Part shown: positions 8,991 to 19,616 of the stretch, piece by piece
Position numbering within the stretch: the first letter of the stretch is position 1
Layout of the letters: every line of letters begins with the position of its first letter
Source: Hymenopellis radicata
Lineage: Eukaryota; Basidiomycota; Agaricomycetes; Agaricales; Physalacriaceae
Direction of reading: 5' to 3'
Assembly: GCA_015501595.1 (NCBI GenBank)
Contig: JADNRX010000064.1
Coordinates: forward strand, 124,001 to 188,000
DNA: 64,000 bases
The notes under the pieces: generated by a model
Seen by the model: the letters and a program-made list of their open reading frames with translations, nothing else
The model's database searches: none
Told to the model about the DNA's origin: nothing
Made by a program: the position numbers and the translations under genes

Positions 8991-11900
8991 TCAGCCCGTG
9001 TAGGGGTACTTGTGGCCTAGATGGTCAAAGTGGTGCAAGGGATCCAGGTACCCGTTGGCGAAAAGGATTCGAAGTTCGTCTGGCAAGAAGAATCGCATTC
9101 CTCGGAGGTTGGTGACGCAATTGGCAAGGTGATCATACCCTTCCAATCGAAAGAGAAGAGACATATGGAAGAGGAATTCGTCTTCCTCGACGGAGAGGCA
9201 AGGGTTGATCGGGACCAATGGCGAGCAGGGTGGATATGGTGGTGATCCAACATAGGATGGGTCCGCATGAGTGCAGTAAACGTTGAATCCTTGGCGTGCG
9301 TCGTCTACATCGCTGCTGAGGTAGCGAAGAGGAACAGAATGATAATAGAAGAAGTGATGAGTCGGATGAGAGGCCGGGAGCGAATCGACTCGCGCCCGGG
9401 TGCTAGCACACGCCAAGTGTCGAATGAACTGGTTGATGAGCGTGACGAAGCGGAATCGCGAATCACGAATGAAGTCCAAGTCGTTAGGCTGAACCAAGCA
9501 TTGTACTTGATCTCCGGTCTCCCATCAAAGTGCGGGTCAAGGTATGACACGACCGAGGTAGTGATATCGTTAGCGCACATAGACTGTACTCCTGACTTGC
9601 GGACGACCATCATGTGAAGGCGGGTGGGAAATTCCTCAGGAAGACGAGCCTCATACCAGACGGGTGGCAAGGGCTCGCGTCTAATGGCGGGAGGAAGAGG
9701 GGGTGCATCGAACGAGTGGTCGTCGGACAATCGAATATAGCTCTCGAAGATGGGCTTATACTCCCGGATGCGTTCAGCAGCTTCATGAACGGCAGGGTGG
9801 GCGTTGGTCAAGACAAGTTGACCTTTGTCGAGAGGATAATCTTGTCGAGCGTAGAGTCGGTACATCTCCCGGGTCCAAGTATTCCTGTACCAAACACTGA
9901 TATCACCCATATGTCCATCATCAAATAAGGAGTCCGACGTCTGTGCATGGAAAATTCCGTGATCACGGAGAGGGTGATTGTCTGATACCCCATCGAAGAG
10001 TATCATGTACAGCCTCGGCGTCATAGAGTATTGCGGTATAACGTCGACATCCGAGTAAGGGTGTCCGATGGCGCCACGGCCGACGACGTCGGGCTCGACA
10101 AAGATATTGTCGATGTGGCGACACTTGTCAACGAGAGTAGTGTCGGCGTACCTGTGTTGTCCGGATGACGTGTACGAAGGGCAAAGTTCTCGCCCTTGAG
10201 TTGCGGTCTCAGAGCTTGAAGGGTCTTTGGCGCGGTGAATTGAGTCGGTGGTAAGATTGGCGTGTGGATGAGGGGCAGTGGCCTTACTGACGGGGTCGAG
10301 GGGATATCAAAAGGAACAGGAATTTGTGCAGGTCGCCAGGACCGGGGTCGGTGAAGGACCTCGGACGGCAAGAAGCTCTTCAATCAATGGTAAGTCAGAT
10401 AATAGGCTATAGTCGACGAAGCCCTCACCTTGGTTCTGGCTCTCATTGCCAGACGTATGCCCTTCGCTTCCCAACACAGCAGAACTAACGTCGCTAGTGG
10501 TAACGGGAACGGCGTCATGAACGGATAGACCAGTGGGTCGACCCTCTTCACTGTCCACGTCACTCTCCAAATCGTCCGTATCCATGTCTGAGAAGTCGTC
10601 CTCATCTTCGAAAATGTCCCTCTTGATAGGAGAAAGGTCGCCGTATTCCCCTTCTCCAATGATACGGGAGAAGGTCTCGATGATGGGATTGGAGAGAGAT
10701 GAGAGACGAGCTTCGGTGAAATTGACCTCCCGCGAAGCCTCTATGGGAGTCGCCATGTCTGAGTCTCTACCCAGAAGTGGGGCAGTGATTCCCTCCTGTC
10801 CGGACAGAGGAGCCGAGCTCTGGGTTAAGGGCGCACTTTGGTCGATGAGTGTGCTATGGGCTAGATGAGGAATCGGCTCAGTGAACAAGGTTATGAATAA
10901 GTGACGGGTCTTGTGCTTACGTTCATTCCTGAGCATTTGAGAATAATACTCGGTATCTTCCTGCCTCCCAATGTCGGGTGAAGAACGCACGACGTCTTGC
11001 GGATTCGCTGCAATGGGCAGGCGTCGATGTGGTAGGGGCGGAATACGAATTATCAAGGGTGAATGTATCGAAGTCTTCGACTTTCGAATCGCGGGTGGAA
11101 ATGGTGTCGGGGCTCGACGAAATTCCATGGGTTCGTCTTCGTCAGCCGCAGACAGCGTCTCGGAACGATTATCGAAATGAAGAGGCTCAAGGAGGGAGGG
11201 GTCAACCGTGAGAGGTTCGTTAATATCCAACGAAGGAGAAGGAGCCTCCCTCGTGGCAACTTCTGCTTTGGCGATCTCGGCGGACCATTGTTCATAGTCG
11301 AACGTCGGAATATTCTCCTTGTTCGAAACGGCGAAAGTGTCCCATGCTGGGCTTCGAGCCCAATTCAAAGGAGGGGATGAGGGATGATAAGAGGGAGAGG
11401 ATGACACGGATGAGAATATGGGTGACAGGTCGCGTGAAGGAAACGTGGAAGAAGGAAGAAGGTCGGAGGCAGCTGAAGCTGCCTTGATAGTAGGGGCGTT
11501 CAAAGGAAACGAGGAATAAAGAGCGTCTTCGTCCTTGAAGAGAATTAGATTGGGGTCCATAAGAATATTGAGTAAGCTGATGTAGCTCATGATGTGCGCA
11601 AATCTTGTCGGTTTGCCAAATGGCGCGTAGGGTTCTTGACCGACGTCGGGGAGGAGGCGGAGTTGGTTTAAAAACATAACTTTGGCTAAATGTTTTAAGC
11701 ATGGAAGGAATCGGAGATGATATGCGTACTTACAATTCCCAACGACGCGAACCAGGTTCTCGAGAGTTCCAGCGATAAACGTTCGAGCCTCGGGAGTAAA
11801 GTTTGTCCTGATGAGGAGCTCCTGAAGCTTCTTGTGGTCAATGGCGACTTGTGGGCCGGTCTTGTCGCAGTTTTGCGCGTGATGATCGTAAGCAGCTGCA

Positions 11901-13441
11901 ATAAACGAGTCGTTCAACAACAATGTTGGAATATACGGCGGAGAAGGTGGGAAGCAGTCATATTTTTGGGAAACGACTGGTGCGAAGACAGGGTATGGAG
12001 AAAGAGAATAGGACGAGGTATCAGAGGGAAAGGACTTACCAAGTTCATTCCTTCTCTGCATGGTATCATGGGTGCCCCACGAGCAGTCCGCGAGACACAT
12101 CATCCGCGGAACGGGGTCAACTTCACAAGGCGCGACGGTCCAGTCGCCATCCGCGTCGATTTCAGGATCTTCTCCTTGGGCAACGGTGTCCAGCGCAATG
12201 AGAGGTCCACTGTGACGAAGACGGGGCGCACGTCCATCAGGCGTGAACCCAATCACGCTCGGGTCCATATTGGCGAGGTAAGGAAGAGGATCGCCCCCAG
12301 GACCGCGTTCCGCTGGAGGCATCAAGCATGCTTGTGGAAGGTTAGAATTTACTTTGTCTGAACCTTTAAAAAACTCACGCTCGACGACGTCTCCCAACTG
12401 AAGGAGACACGCGTGTCCAATTCGGACTGCTGGGTCTTTGCCTTCCTCGAAAGTCATGACCCTGGCGTTGACCATGGCGGTTTGGTCCAACAGGGTTTTC
12501 CCTTCGAAGCGTGGTTGAAGACGGGCACTGGTGGCGGCGACGGCGATGGTCAGGTGAAATTTTTCGCTGCCAGAGCGAATTTGAGGGAGAAGAGTCCGGA
12601 GAACGCCTGCGAACTGGTCGGTGACATCGCGGGCAAAGACGGCCTCGCAGTTGACGGGGTCGGGTTGAGGCGCGTTGTTGGGCCTCGGCGCGGTCGGAAA
12701 GACGTGTTCGTATTGTCGAACAAAGTCCTGCGCGCCTTCGTCTGTTGAATTGCAGATAGTTGCCTTCACGGCGCGAAAATTGTCGACGGATGGTTGGAAG
12801 GAGAGACATGAGACTGCAGTCGGTGCGCGTGCCTGCGGCATCGGCAGAACGGAACGAAGGTTGAGAAAAATGAAGCTGATAGGATTGGATGACGGACTGT
12901 CAAAGTCCGGTGGCTGTGCTGAGGTGGGTTGGTCTTGGACCACCACCATCTCGTCTTTGTCCTTCTTATACTTCTCGTCTTCGCCGCCGGCCGGCTTTTT
13001 TTTGTCTTCCTCGCCTAGGATTCGCTGAGTCTTGACGACCTCAGCCCCGTCCTTGCATCTTACGGTAATTGCCAGTTTTGGCAGAAGGACTTTTTCAGAC
13101 TTATCATTGTCTAGCGCGTCTCTTTCCTTTCCTACCTCTTCGTCATACCTCCACAACACGTCTTCCCTGGATTGAGAACTCAACTCTCCGGATTGTCGGA
13201 TTCGTCTTTGCTTTCTGGGATCATCTATCTCCAAGGACGATGGGAATGCCCTGCTAGATGGAGAAATAGGGTCCGATCTCAGCGTCTGGGACGCGACGTC
13301 GTCTTGGGGCTTGTCTGGTACGTTGTCGCCGTAGTATTTTGTGGGGCTTGGTCTGATGCTTATTGTAGCATCATTTCCTTTGGTCGCCGTCTCATAGGAT
13401 ACACGCGTCTCGCAACTTAAACTACGCTTTTCGGAGATTTC
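8991..13441 (-). pseudogene. Large unrecognised accessory coding region inside the retroelement
   Basis: The first frame (13441-10307) is open for 1,044 codons, in phase with the protease frame and separated from it only by a TAA. It has no ATG near its start. Later parts continue in other frames at about 10383-10160, 10160-9497 and 9497-8991, implying two or three one-base breaks. The N-terminus is charged (DKKKPAGGEDEKYKKDKDE), the middle is Pro/Ser-rich and the end is rich in aromatic residues. No domain was recognised. Five GT-AG stretches look like fungal introns (for example GTGAGT...TTCTAACC...CACAAG at about 12330-12377), yet each is a multiple of three and free of stops. It may be a captured host gene or a genuine element gene. 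Confidence 0.5.
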
Positions 13442-16400
13442 TTATCTTTCCGATTCATACATCTTCCTCAGCGGAGCGTCTCCCGCTGTCTGCTCGTTTT
13501 CTGATTCCAGTACGTCTCTTCCGGTCTGTCTAGACGTCGATCTGACCGTCTGTCTAGTATCGTCATATAATGACTCATTTTTTCTTTCACGATCCTCACT
13601 TTGTTCCCGACCTGATTTTTCCGTGTTCTCGTTTAAATCCTGGCGTGTACGACTCGTGTCGTCTTGCGAGGTGACGTCGCCTGTCATCCGGATGACTGCA
13701 TTACTGACACTGCTCCCAGCAGTGCCGATTCTTTTCATCGCGGATTCCTTAACATGCTTATGCTCTCGCACTCCCCCCTTCTGGATCTGATTTCCGCCCA
13801 TCCGTCTATCTACCAGATCTCCATGGATACAGATCCAACATGTCATCCTTTCTGGTACGTCGGCAAGCGTTTCTCCCTTCGTGAGGTATTCTAACCTTAA
13901 TTTTTCTAGAGATTCATTCTTTGGCGACAAACTGCTGCTACCGTAGGCGAACCTGTCTTCTTCCGTTAATCGTCCTGCCGTGATGGGCGTATTCGACGGA
14001 TGTGAGGCTCCGATTGGACCCTCCTTCTTAGGTGCCAATAATTTGTCTCCTTTCTTGTCAACGGCTAACCTCTTAAGTCTCTGATAGGTTACGAAAGGAT
14101 GAGCTTGTGACGTGTATTGCTTTACCGAGGAGATGTCTTTGTCCGAATCGTCTTCATCACTTGAGTCGTAGTCCGAGTCGCTTACTGTTATCAGTCCCGG
14201 CATTTCCGAGTCTGTTTTGCTATCAGATTCATTGTGTTCCGCTATAAAAATATCCCTTGTCTCTTGTATGCCTGTGTGGTTCAGATGAGAATGATTTTGA
14301 AATGGTTCTTGTCGGCCATTGAGATGCATGTTCGCCGTCATAGAGGCAATTTCTGTTGCCTCTGACTGCGGGATGTGAAGGTGTATTGATGCATCTGTTG
14401 AGTGAGGTCCCGAATATCCAGCGAATGAAGTCGGAGAGTTTGTCTGAGACCGTACCCCATTGAGAATAGGTTCATTTTCCCGATTTGAGACATTCGATGG
14501 GGTAGAAGTATCAGACCGTCTCCGCCTGCTGGGCCTTTCCCATTGGGGGTTATAGTCCCTGTAAGAAAGATGCGCTGATGGAGCTCCGGGTGGTCTATGA
14601 AAATAGTAAGGATAATGATGTGGCCGTACCGTTACGTTCTGTCGGATTCTAACTTCTAGATCTTGAAGGTGGTCTTGTCTACGAACTGGGCTTAGAGATC
14701 TCTCAGAGTGATGGGAAGATCTTGAGCTTGGATACGAAGGTGAATAATAAGATGTCGAAGGGGTAGGATTCTGTCGATGGAAGTCTCGCTCAATGTCTCT
14801 AAGAGTTTCTTCAACGAAATTGTGTCTCCGTTGTCTATCGTCAGAATCTAGATCAACATTCATACTGTACTCACTGCTCGACTCATAACTACTGTCATAT
14901 TCGTCCGATGAGGTCGAGCTTGAGTGTCCTGATTCGGGGACCTGTCCCGATTGGGACATCATACACACGCTGCTAGCGTCCGAATTGGGAATTAGACGAA
15001 TCCCATCAGGTTCCTGAGTGATGATGTGCAATCTTCCATCGGAAGTCTCTGATGTGGTATTCCCTAACTGGGATAACAACGCTACTATAGGTTCATCATC
15101 TTCTGACCACAAAGACTCGATTCCTCCTGTGCCACGACGATTTACGAGTTGAATATATTCCTCCAGATCTGATTGAATATACCTTTTCCAGTTATAACGT
15201 AACCGTGCATTAAGCTTGCTGCGAGGATCATTGTTAGGAAGTGTGATTCCCATATCCTTGACATCAAATTGCTCAGAGGTGGATAATGTCTTTTCTTCTG
15301 ATGTCTTTGATGAATCCTTGACGACGCTCAGATTAGCTACGAGGAAAATATTTGACAGGGAGGTCGATGGCTCCTGAAGATCTGGGTCCTCCCCTTCTTC
15401 TGCATTGGAGGCCTCTAGGTCAGATTCTGATTCTTCTGATTCTACCTCTTGCTCACCCGTCGGCTGAAGTCGACTAGACTGAATCCACTCCTCCTTGGTA
15501 ATAGCGAGCTCTAGAGTCTTTTCCGGATGTCTAGTATTTCGGAAAATCAGATATGTTCCGTTTCTCCTTTCATCTATGCTTACTAAATTATCCCTTTGCC
15601 AGGGACGTCCAAGGATCATGTCATAGGGCAAGGTATCGCTTAGGTAGAAGGTCCCTTTCGTCTTAATAATGCCATGATTAATTTGTACTCCTGGAACTCT
15701 TCCAGCTAGATAGCTCTCGACTCCATGTACATCGCGAATATTCATGGTTTTGAGTGGATGGATGGGGTACATTCCTTCAAACTCTTCCTGGAACACAGAC
15801 TTCTTCATTAGATTCAGTTGTGCTCCTGAATCAATAAGCGCATTTAGGCGAACAGTATGCTTATTCTTACCTGACTCTACCGGCATTTTAATAAGCAACG
15901 CATCATCTCGAGTGAAAAGATTAATTTCTGGAGGATTTTCTTGTGAGGTAGTATCCTTTCGAGCGATCTCAACTGTCGTTTCTTTTGCAGCAGGATTTTT
16001 ACGTTTAATTAGAAGGCTTATCTGGTCTGTAATTTCAGAGGATGTACCCAACAACTCGCGTATTGTTAGATTAGGAATAGTAGTATTCAGCAACTTGTCG
16101 ATGACTGCTTCCTTCTCTACTCCCTGCGAAATCTGAGACTGTCGAGTCTTAGGCTTTATACGTAAGGTACGCTCATCTATATGCTTGACACTAGATATTT
16201 CCTTTCTGGAGGGGGCTTTTGATAGTGAAATTTCTTCAGGATCATCTACTCCGTTGACGAATTCCTCCATATCATCATCTGTTACCTCATCAGGCTTATA
16301 CCTAGGAGTCATTATATCGAAGGGAATAATTGGTCTCTCATCGATATTTACGGACTCTTCGACTTCTGACAGAGGTTCAGGTTCCTCCTCTTCTACTATA

Positions 16401-16453
16401 TGAGAGGGCTCTTGTCTCTGAGAAATTGAAGGAGCTTCTTCTGGATCTTGATA
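13442..16453 (-). CDS. Retroelement protease-containing polyprotein
   Basis: About 1,003 open codons follow the gag TGA in the same frame; the first ATG is at 16312. A retropepsin-like domain is clear: LNALIDSGAQLNLMKKSVF supplies the catalytic DSGA, and PYDMILGRPWQRDNLVSI supplies the conserved ILGRPW block. The remaining 600 or so residues are acidic and Ser-rich with no recognised fold, and include a CWIC motif near the C-terminus. The frame ends with TAA at 13442-13444 and then resumes in phase as the accessory region. RT is not fused here, unlike many related elements. Confidence 0.85.
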   Translation of the reverse strand, partial: YQDPEEAPSISQRQEPSHIVEEEEPEPLSEVEESVNIDERPIIPFDIMTPRYKPDEVTDDDMEEFVNGVDDPEEISLSKAPSRKEISSVKHIDERTLRIKPKTRQSQISQGVEKEAVIDKLLNTTIPNLTIRELLGTSSEITDQISLLIKRKNPAAKETTVEIARKDTTSQENPPEINLFTRDDALLIKMPVESGKNKHTVRLNALIDSGAQLNLMKKSVFQEEFEGMYPIHPLKTMNIRDVHGVESYLAGRVPGVQINHGIIKTKGTFYLSDTLPYDMILGRPWQRDNLVSIDERRNGTYLIFRNTRHPEKTLELAITKEEWIQSSRLQPTGEQEVESEESESDLEASNAEEGEDPDLQEPSTSLSNIFLVANLSVVKDSSKTSEEKTLSTSEQFDVKDMGITLPNNDPRSKLNARLRYNWKRYIQSDLEEYIQLVNRRGTGGIESLWSEDDEPIVALLSQLGNTTSETSDGRLHIITQEPDGIRLIPNSDASSVCMMSQSGQVPESGHSSSTSSDEYDSSYESSSEYSMNVDLDSDDRQRRHNFVEETLRDIERDFHRQNPTPSTSYYSPSYPSSRSSHHSERSLSPVRRQDHLQDLEVRIRQNVTVRPHHYPYYFHRPPGAPSAHLSYRDYNPQWERPSRRRRSDTSTPSNVSNRENEPILNGVRSQTNSPTSFAGYSGPHSTDASIHLHIPQSEATEIASMTANMHLNGRQEPFQNHSHLNHTGIQETRDIFIAEHNESDSKTDSEMPGLITVSDSDYDSSDEDDSDKDISSVKQYTSQAHPFVTYQRLKRLAVDKKGDKLLAPKKEGPIGASHPSNTPITAGRLTEEDRFAYGSSSLSPKNESLEKLRLEYLTKGETLADVPERMTCWICIHGDLVDRRMGGNQIQKGGVREHKHVKESAMKRIGTAGSSVSNAVIRMTGDVTSQDDTSRTRQDLNENTEKSGREQSEDRERKNESLYDDTRQTVRSTSRQTGRDVLESENEQTAGDAPLRKMYESER

Positions 16454-18268
16454 TCATTGCGGAAGTCTAATAGCTCGCTTTCCGACTCTTTTAGCAATAG
16501 GACTTGAATCTCCAGTTACTACTTGAGTTCGAGCTTGAGAGATACCTGTGGAGGCTTTTGCTACAGGGTATACTCCGTTTGTGGACTGGTCCCACTCTAA
16601 TAAGGAGTCTGGTTCGGTAGATGTGGCTCCCAAGTGACAGATGGAATAGGCAGTATCATCCTCATCTAAATCTACTGGAATAAGTCCAATATAATTTATT
16701 TGAGCTGAAGGTGATATCATACGATTTACTGCTTGGACTACGGTTTCCTGTGGGCCTCGACGTATTTCTTCTCCATTTGCCAATAGATATCTTAATGTAA
16801 CAGGATCTCGTTTGATTGTCCCATTTCGAAGCCAATTCTCCAATCCGGGGCAATTTCGAAGGCCATGGCCTTCCTGAGCGCAACCGTAGCATATAAGGGG
16901 TCCTTGCCGTATTCCTAATGGAATGGAGTTAGGCATGGTAGCTACTGAGTTAGCTCCTGTAGCAATATTATTCATACCGATGGATCGATTAAATGGTGAA
17001 CGAAATGATGATCTTTCTGCCATAGGTGGTGGATTAATTTGAGGACGTCGAATGACATCCTTACAAATAGGATCCTTCTTGATAGCTTGATAGTACATAA
17101 CGGCATAGCTGGGATCGTTTATCGACATGCGACTCATGTGTGAGATTAAGTTAGTTACTTCTGATGTATCCGCAGCTTTTTCTTCAGAGCGTCTAATCTC
17201 ATCCTTCTTGGAGATCTGAGCAATCTGGGCTAGTTTCCTATCTAGCTTCGACTCCTTCTTCTCACTATGTTTCCCTCGATCTGATGCTCGCTTAGTGAGT
17301 TTCTTCTTCTTAGATACTTTACGATGTTTCTTTCGAGTATCTTCTATATCGCTGTCAGAGTCATCTTCCGATTCTGAGCTTGTCGAGTCAGAGGAATCGG
17401 AAGAGGAGTCTGAAATATACTCATCTCTCTCAATATCAGACTCATCGTCTGAATCGATTAAATTGGTGTCAAACCGATTACGGGTAAATATGACTTGGGC
17501 AATTTTGTTAATAGCTTCAATGGGAAAAGCTTGAGTGAGATCGACACCGGGATTACGAGCAACATATGTACTTTCAATTCTTCTTCTCAACGTCTTGTTG
17601 ATTCCATGCCAAAAGTAGACTGCTTCTTCATCCATGGTCAGCTTCCGTTTAGAGACCAACCATCCGCTTATAGTAATGAACTCTCTTTGATACTTCTTCC
17701 ATGTTCGAAGATTAGGAATCTTCTTCTTGTACCATTTCTTAGCGAGTTTACGAATATCACGGACGTTATATCGTGTCTCCTTCAAATCCGCATCATAAAA
17801 TTCAAGCAGATCCTCATAGAGCTGAGCCCAATCATTATCTCTGTAACTCTGTAATGACTCAATCAAGCGTACTACAGAACGAGAGCAATAATCAATTATT
17901 CGCTCACATTTCTCAGCATCTCGCACATTATATGCATTGCAGAGTCGGTCGTATCTGCGCAGGAAGGTCTTAACGTCTTCATAGTTTCCTGCGAACTTTG
18001 TAGGTGCAGACTTACTTCCTAGCGGAGGAAGCATGTCCGGTGTGCGATTTCCATATGTCGTAGTCATATTGCTAACACTTGATGTAGTGCTCTGAATTGG
18101 ACTAAGAGTGGATAGGAGGGTACTAGTGGAAAGGCTAGTGTCTTCGTTGTCTGTGGTGTCAATTAAGGAGGGTTGAACCGTTCGAGGTTCTAAATTATTG
18201 GGGAAAATATAGGATGTGTCGGTATCGGGCTGCGTGAAATTATGGATGGGGAATGTCTCTCGAGACAT
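16454..18268 (-). CDS. Retroelement Gag
   Basis: The frame is open from 18340, but the first ATG after the primer-binding site is at 18268. The capsid-like part includes PTKFAGNYEDVKTFLRRYDR and further helices typical of Ty3/Gypsy Gag. A Lys/Ser-rich stretch (SSDSSDSTSSESEDDSDSD, then KKHRKVSKKKK) follows. A single CCHC zinc knuckle, CYGCAQEGHGLRNC, lies near residue 490. The stop is TGA at 16454-16456, directly in phase with the protease frame. Gag packages the element RNA, and the knuckle binds nucleic acid. Confidence 0.9.
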   Translation of the reverse strand: MSRETFPIHNFTQPDTDTSYIFPNNLEPRTVQPSLIDTTDNEDTSLSTSTLLSTLSPIQSTTSSVSNMTTTYGNRTPDMLPPLGSKSAPTKFAGNYEDVKTFLRRYDRLCNAYNVRDAEKCERIIDYCSRSVVRLIESLQSYRDNDWAQLYEDLLEFYDADLKETRYNVRDIRKLAKKWYKKKIPNLRTWKKYQREFITISGWLVSKRKLTMDEEAVYFWHGINKTLRRRIESTYVARNPGVDLTQAFPIEAINKIAQVIFTRNRFDTNLIDSDDESDIERDEYISDSSSDSSDSTSSESEDDSDSDIEDTRKKHRKVSKKKKLTKRASDRGKHSEKKESKLDRKLAQIAQISKKDEIRRSEEKAADTSEVTNLISHMSRMSINDPSYAVMYYQAIKKDPICKDVIRRPQINPPPMAERSSFRSPFNRSIGMNNIATGANSVATMPNSIPLGIRQGPLICYGCAQEGHGLRNCPGLENWLRNGTIKRDPVTLRYLLANGEEIRRGPQETVVQAVNRMISPSAQINYIGLIPVDLDEDDTAYSICHLGATSTEPDSLLEWDQSTNGVYPVAKASTGISQARTQVVTGDSSPIAKRVGKRAIRLPQ

Positions 18269-18311
18269 TTGTGCTGATACTGTAGTATCTAAGAGTATTG
18301 ATGATATTGAT

Positions 18312-18330
18312 CCCCTCGCGGTGGGCTCCA
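18312..18330 (-). promoter_or_regulatory. Primer-binding site of the retroelement
   Basis: Four bases (AATT) after the 5' LTR end GTGATA, the element strand reads TGGAGCCCACCGCGAGGGG. The leading TGG is complementary to a tRNA CCA end, as in other LTR elements primed by a tRNA 3' end. The tRNA identity cannot be named from this sequence alone. Confidence 0.7.
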
Positions 18331-18533
18331 AATTTATCACACTAGAAAATTTAAATGTAAATTCTCTAGCACAGAGGTTGCTGGAACTTTATGTAGGACG
18401 AGCTAGTCTGTTTGTTCGGGGTTAATATCAAATACTCTTTCGATATCTCTATCTGAGTAGGGGAAATCTAGGCTGTTAGTAGAGTCTTAGTAGGTCTGGT
18501 CCTACTGTAAGTCGTCCACGTGAATGCTGTAGA

Positions 18534-18842
18534 AGTGGCTTATCGAATGCACTTCGGTTGACACAAGCGGTATTGTGTCTACGTATCTGTTTCTGTCTTG
18601 ATTACTGAGGAAGCGACTTATCGATGCACTTCGGTTGACACAAGCGGTATTGTGTCTACGTATCTGTTTCGGTCTTGATTACTGAGGAAGTGACTTATCG
18701 ATGCACTTCGGTTGACACAAGCGGTATTGTGTCTACGTATCTGTTTCGGTCTTGATTACTGAGGAAGTGACTTATCGATGCACTTCAGTTGACACAAGCG
18801 GTATTGTGTTTCGGTTAATGATACAAACGTTCTTGTATCTAC
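18534..18842. repeat. 77-bp tandem repeats in the 5' LTR, four copies
   Basis: The unit contains GACTTATCGATGCACTTCGG and CGGTATTGTGTCTACGTATC. There are four copies here against two in the LTR at 2971-4098, which accounts exactly for the 154-bp length difference. Confidence 0.85.
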
Positions 18843-19297
18843 GTATTCGATCTGATCTTCTGAATTTAACTCTGTATCTGACAGAGTTACCTAAACGAGT
18901 TGCTGTTGACTGGGTTCTTCTAGTTTCGTACTAGAAGGAAAACTGAATATAAGCTTGATTTTAGCTAAGGTTCACACGAAAGTGATTGTAAAACTGGGTA
19001 GATTGATTGATTCATTGTCTAGTATCGCTCGCCTTATATACTAAAATTCTACCTACTTCTATAAGGGGAAATTCCTTCTGCACAGTCGATGGCACAGTCC
19101 GCACAGTCGATGGCACAGTCTGCACAGTCTGCACAGTCGATGGCACAGTTCGCACAGTCCGTACGGTTGATGGCACAGTCTGCACGGTTGATAGCACAGT
19201 TTGCACAGTCAATGGCACAGTTTGCAACGTCTGCACAATCGATGCATATCTTGCACAGCCTCTCTAATCATTAAATGTATTCTTGTCAGATAATCAT

Positions 19298-19386
19298 GGC
19301 TCTCTGGTGTAGTGGGCATACCTGCGTTTCGGCTTTACGCGTGGCTGAAACAGAGGAGGTCGTAAGTTCGATTCTTACGAGAGCTA
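19298..19386 (+). tRNA. tRNA-like module 1 in the 5' LTR
   Basis: This is the counterpart of 3780-3868, with the same acceptor, D and T stems and the same A- and B-box motifs. No base changes were noticed between the copies, which is consistent with LTR homology. Confidence 0.55.
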
Positions 19387-19445
19387 GTACATGGTCAACC
19401 CATAACTCTGTTTTGATTCTTGAACCTGTGTGCCTTAATCATATA

Positions 19446-19542
19446 GGCCTTGTAGTGTAGTGGTCAACACGCTTGGTATATGTGTCCGTACGAATAAATT
19501 TCACATGATCAAGAGTTACGAGTTCGACTCTCGTCAAGGAAC
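19446..19542 (+). tRNA. tRNA-like module 2 in the 5' LTR
   Basis: This is the counterpart of 3928-4024 with one visible change (A to G) in the loop interior. The paired arms and box motifs are unchanged. Confidence 0.45.
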
Positions 19543-19616
19543 CTCTTTCATAGCAACACGCTAATCTTTTCTGTTATTCCTCAGAAAATATTAGGAACCA
19601 TTTTATATGCGTGACA

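Larger units (their letters stand above)
2971..19616 (-). mobile_element. Ty3/Gypsy-type LTR retroelement with accessory frames (16.6 kb)
   Basis: Two LTRs (2971-4098 and 18335-19616) flank gag, retropepsin, a large accessory region, RT/RNase H, integrase and an extra ORF, all on the minus strand. RT followed by RNase H and then integrase is the Metaviridae order. The element is unusually long because about 4.5 kb of unrecognised coding sequence sits between the protease and RT frames, and another ORF lies between integrase and the 3' LTR. No 5-bp target duplication is seen (CTCGC on the left, ACGTA on the right), and no polypurine tract abuts the LTR at 4098. The copy may therefore be rearranged. 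Pol carries one in-frame stop and at least two frameshifts. Confidence 0.85.
18335..19616 (-). repeat. 5' LTR of the retroelement
   Basis: This copy has the same ends as the LTR at 2971-4098 and near identity across its length. It carries four instead of two 77-bp units (about 18534-18815). The short-period GCACAGTC array lies at about 19078-19253. The tRNA-like modules are at 19298-19386 and 19446-19542. The high identity indicates a fairly recent insertion despite the damaged pol. Confidence 0.85.

Noticed and set aside
11717..12361. Plus-strand ORF of 214 codons inside the retroelement
   Set aside because: It is antisense to a longer minus-strand frame that is continuous for more than 1,000 codons; treated as a shadow.
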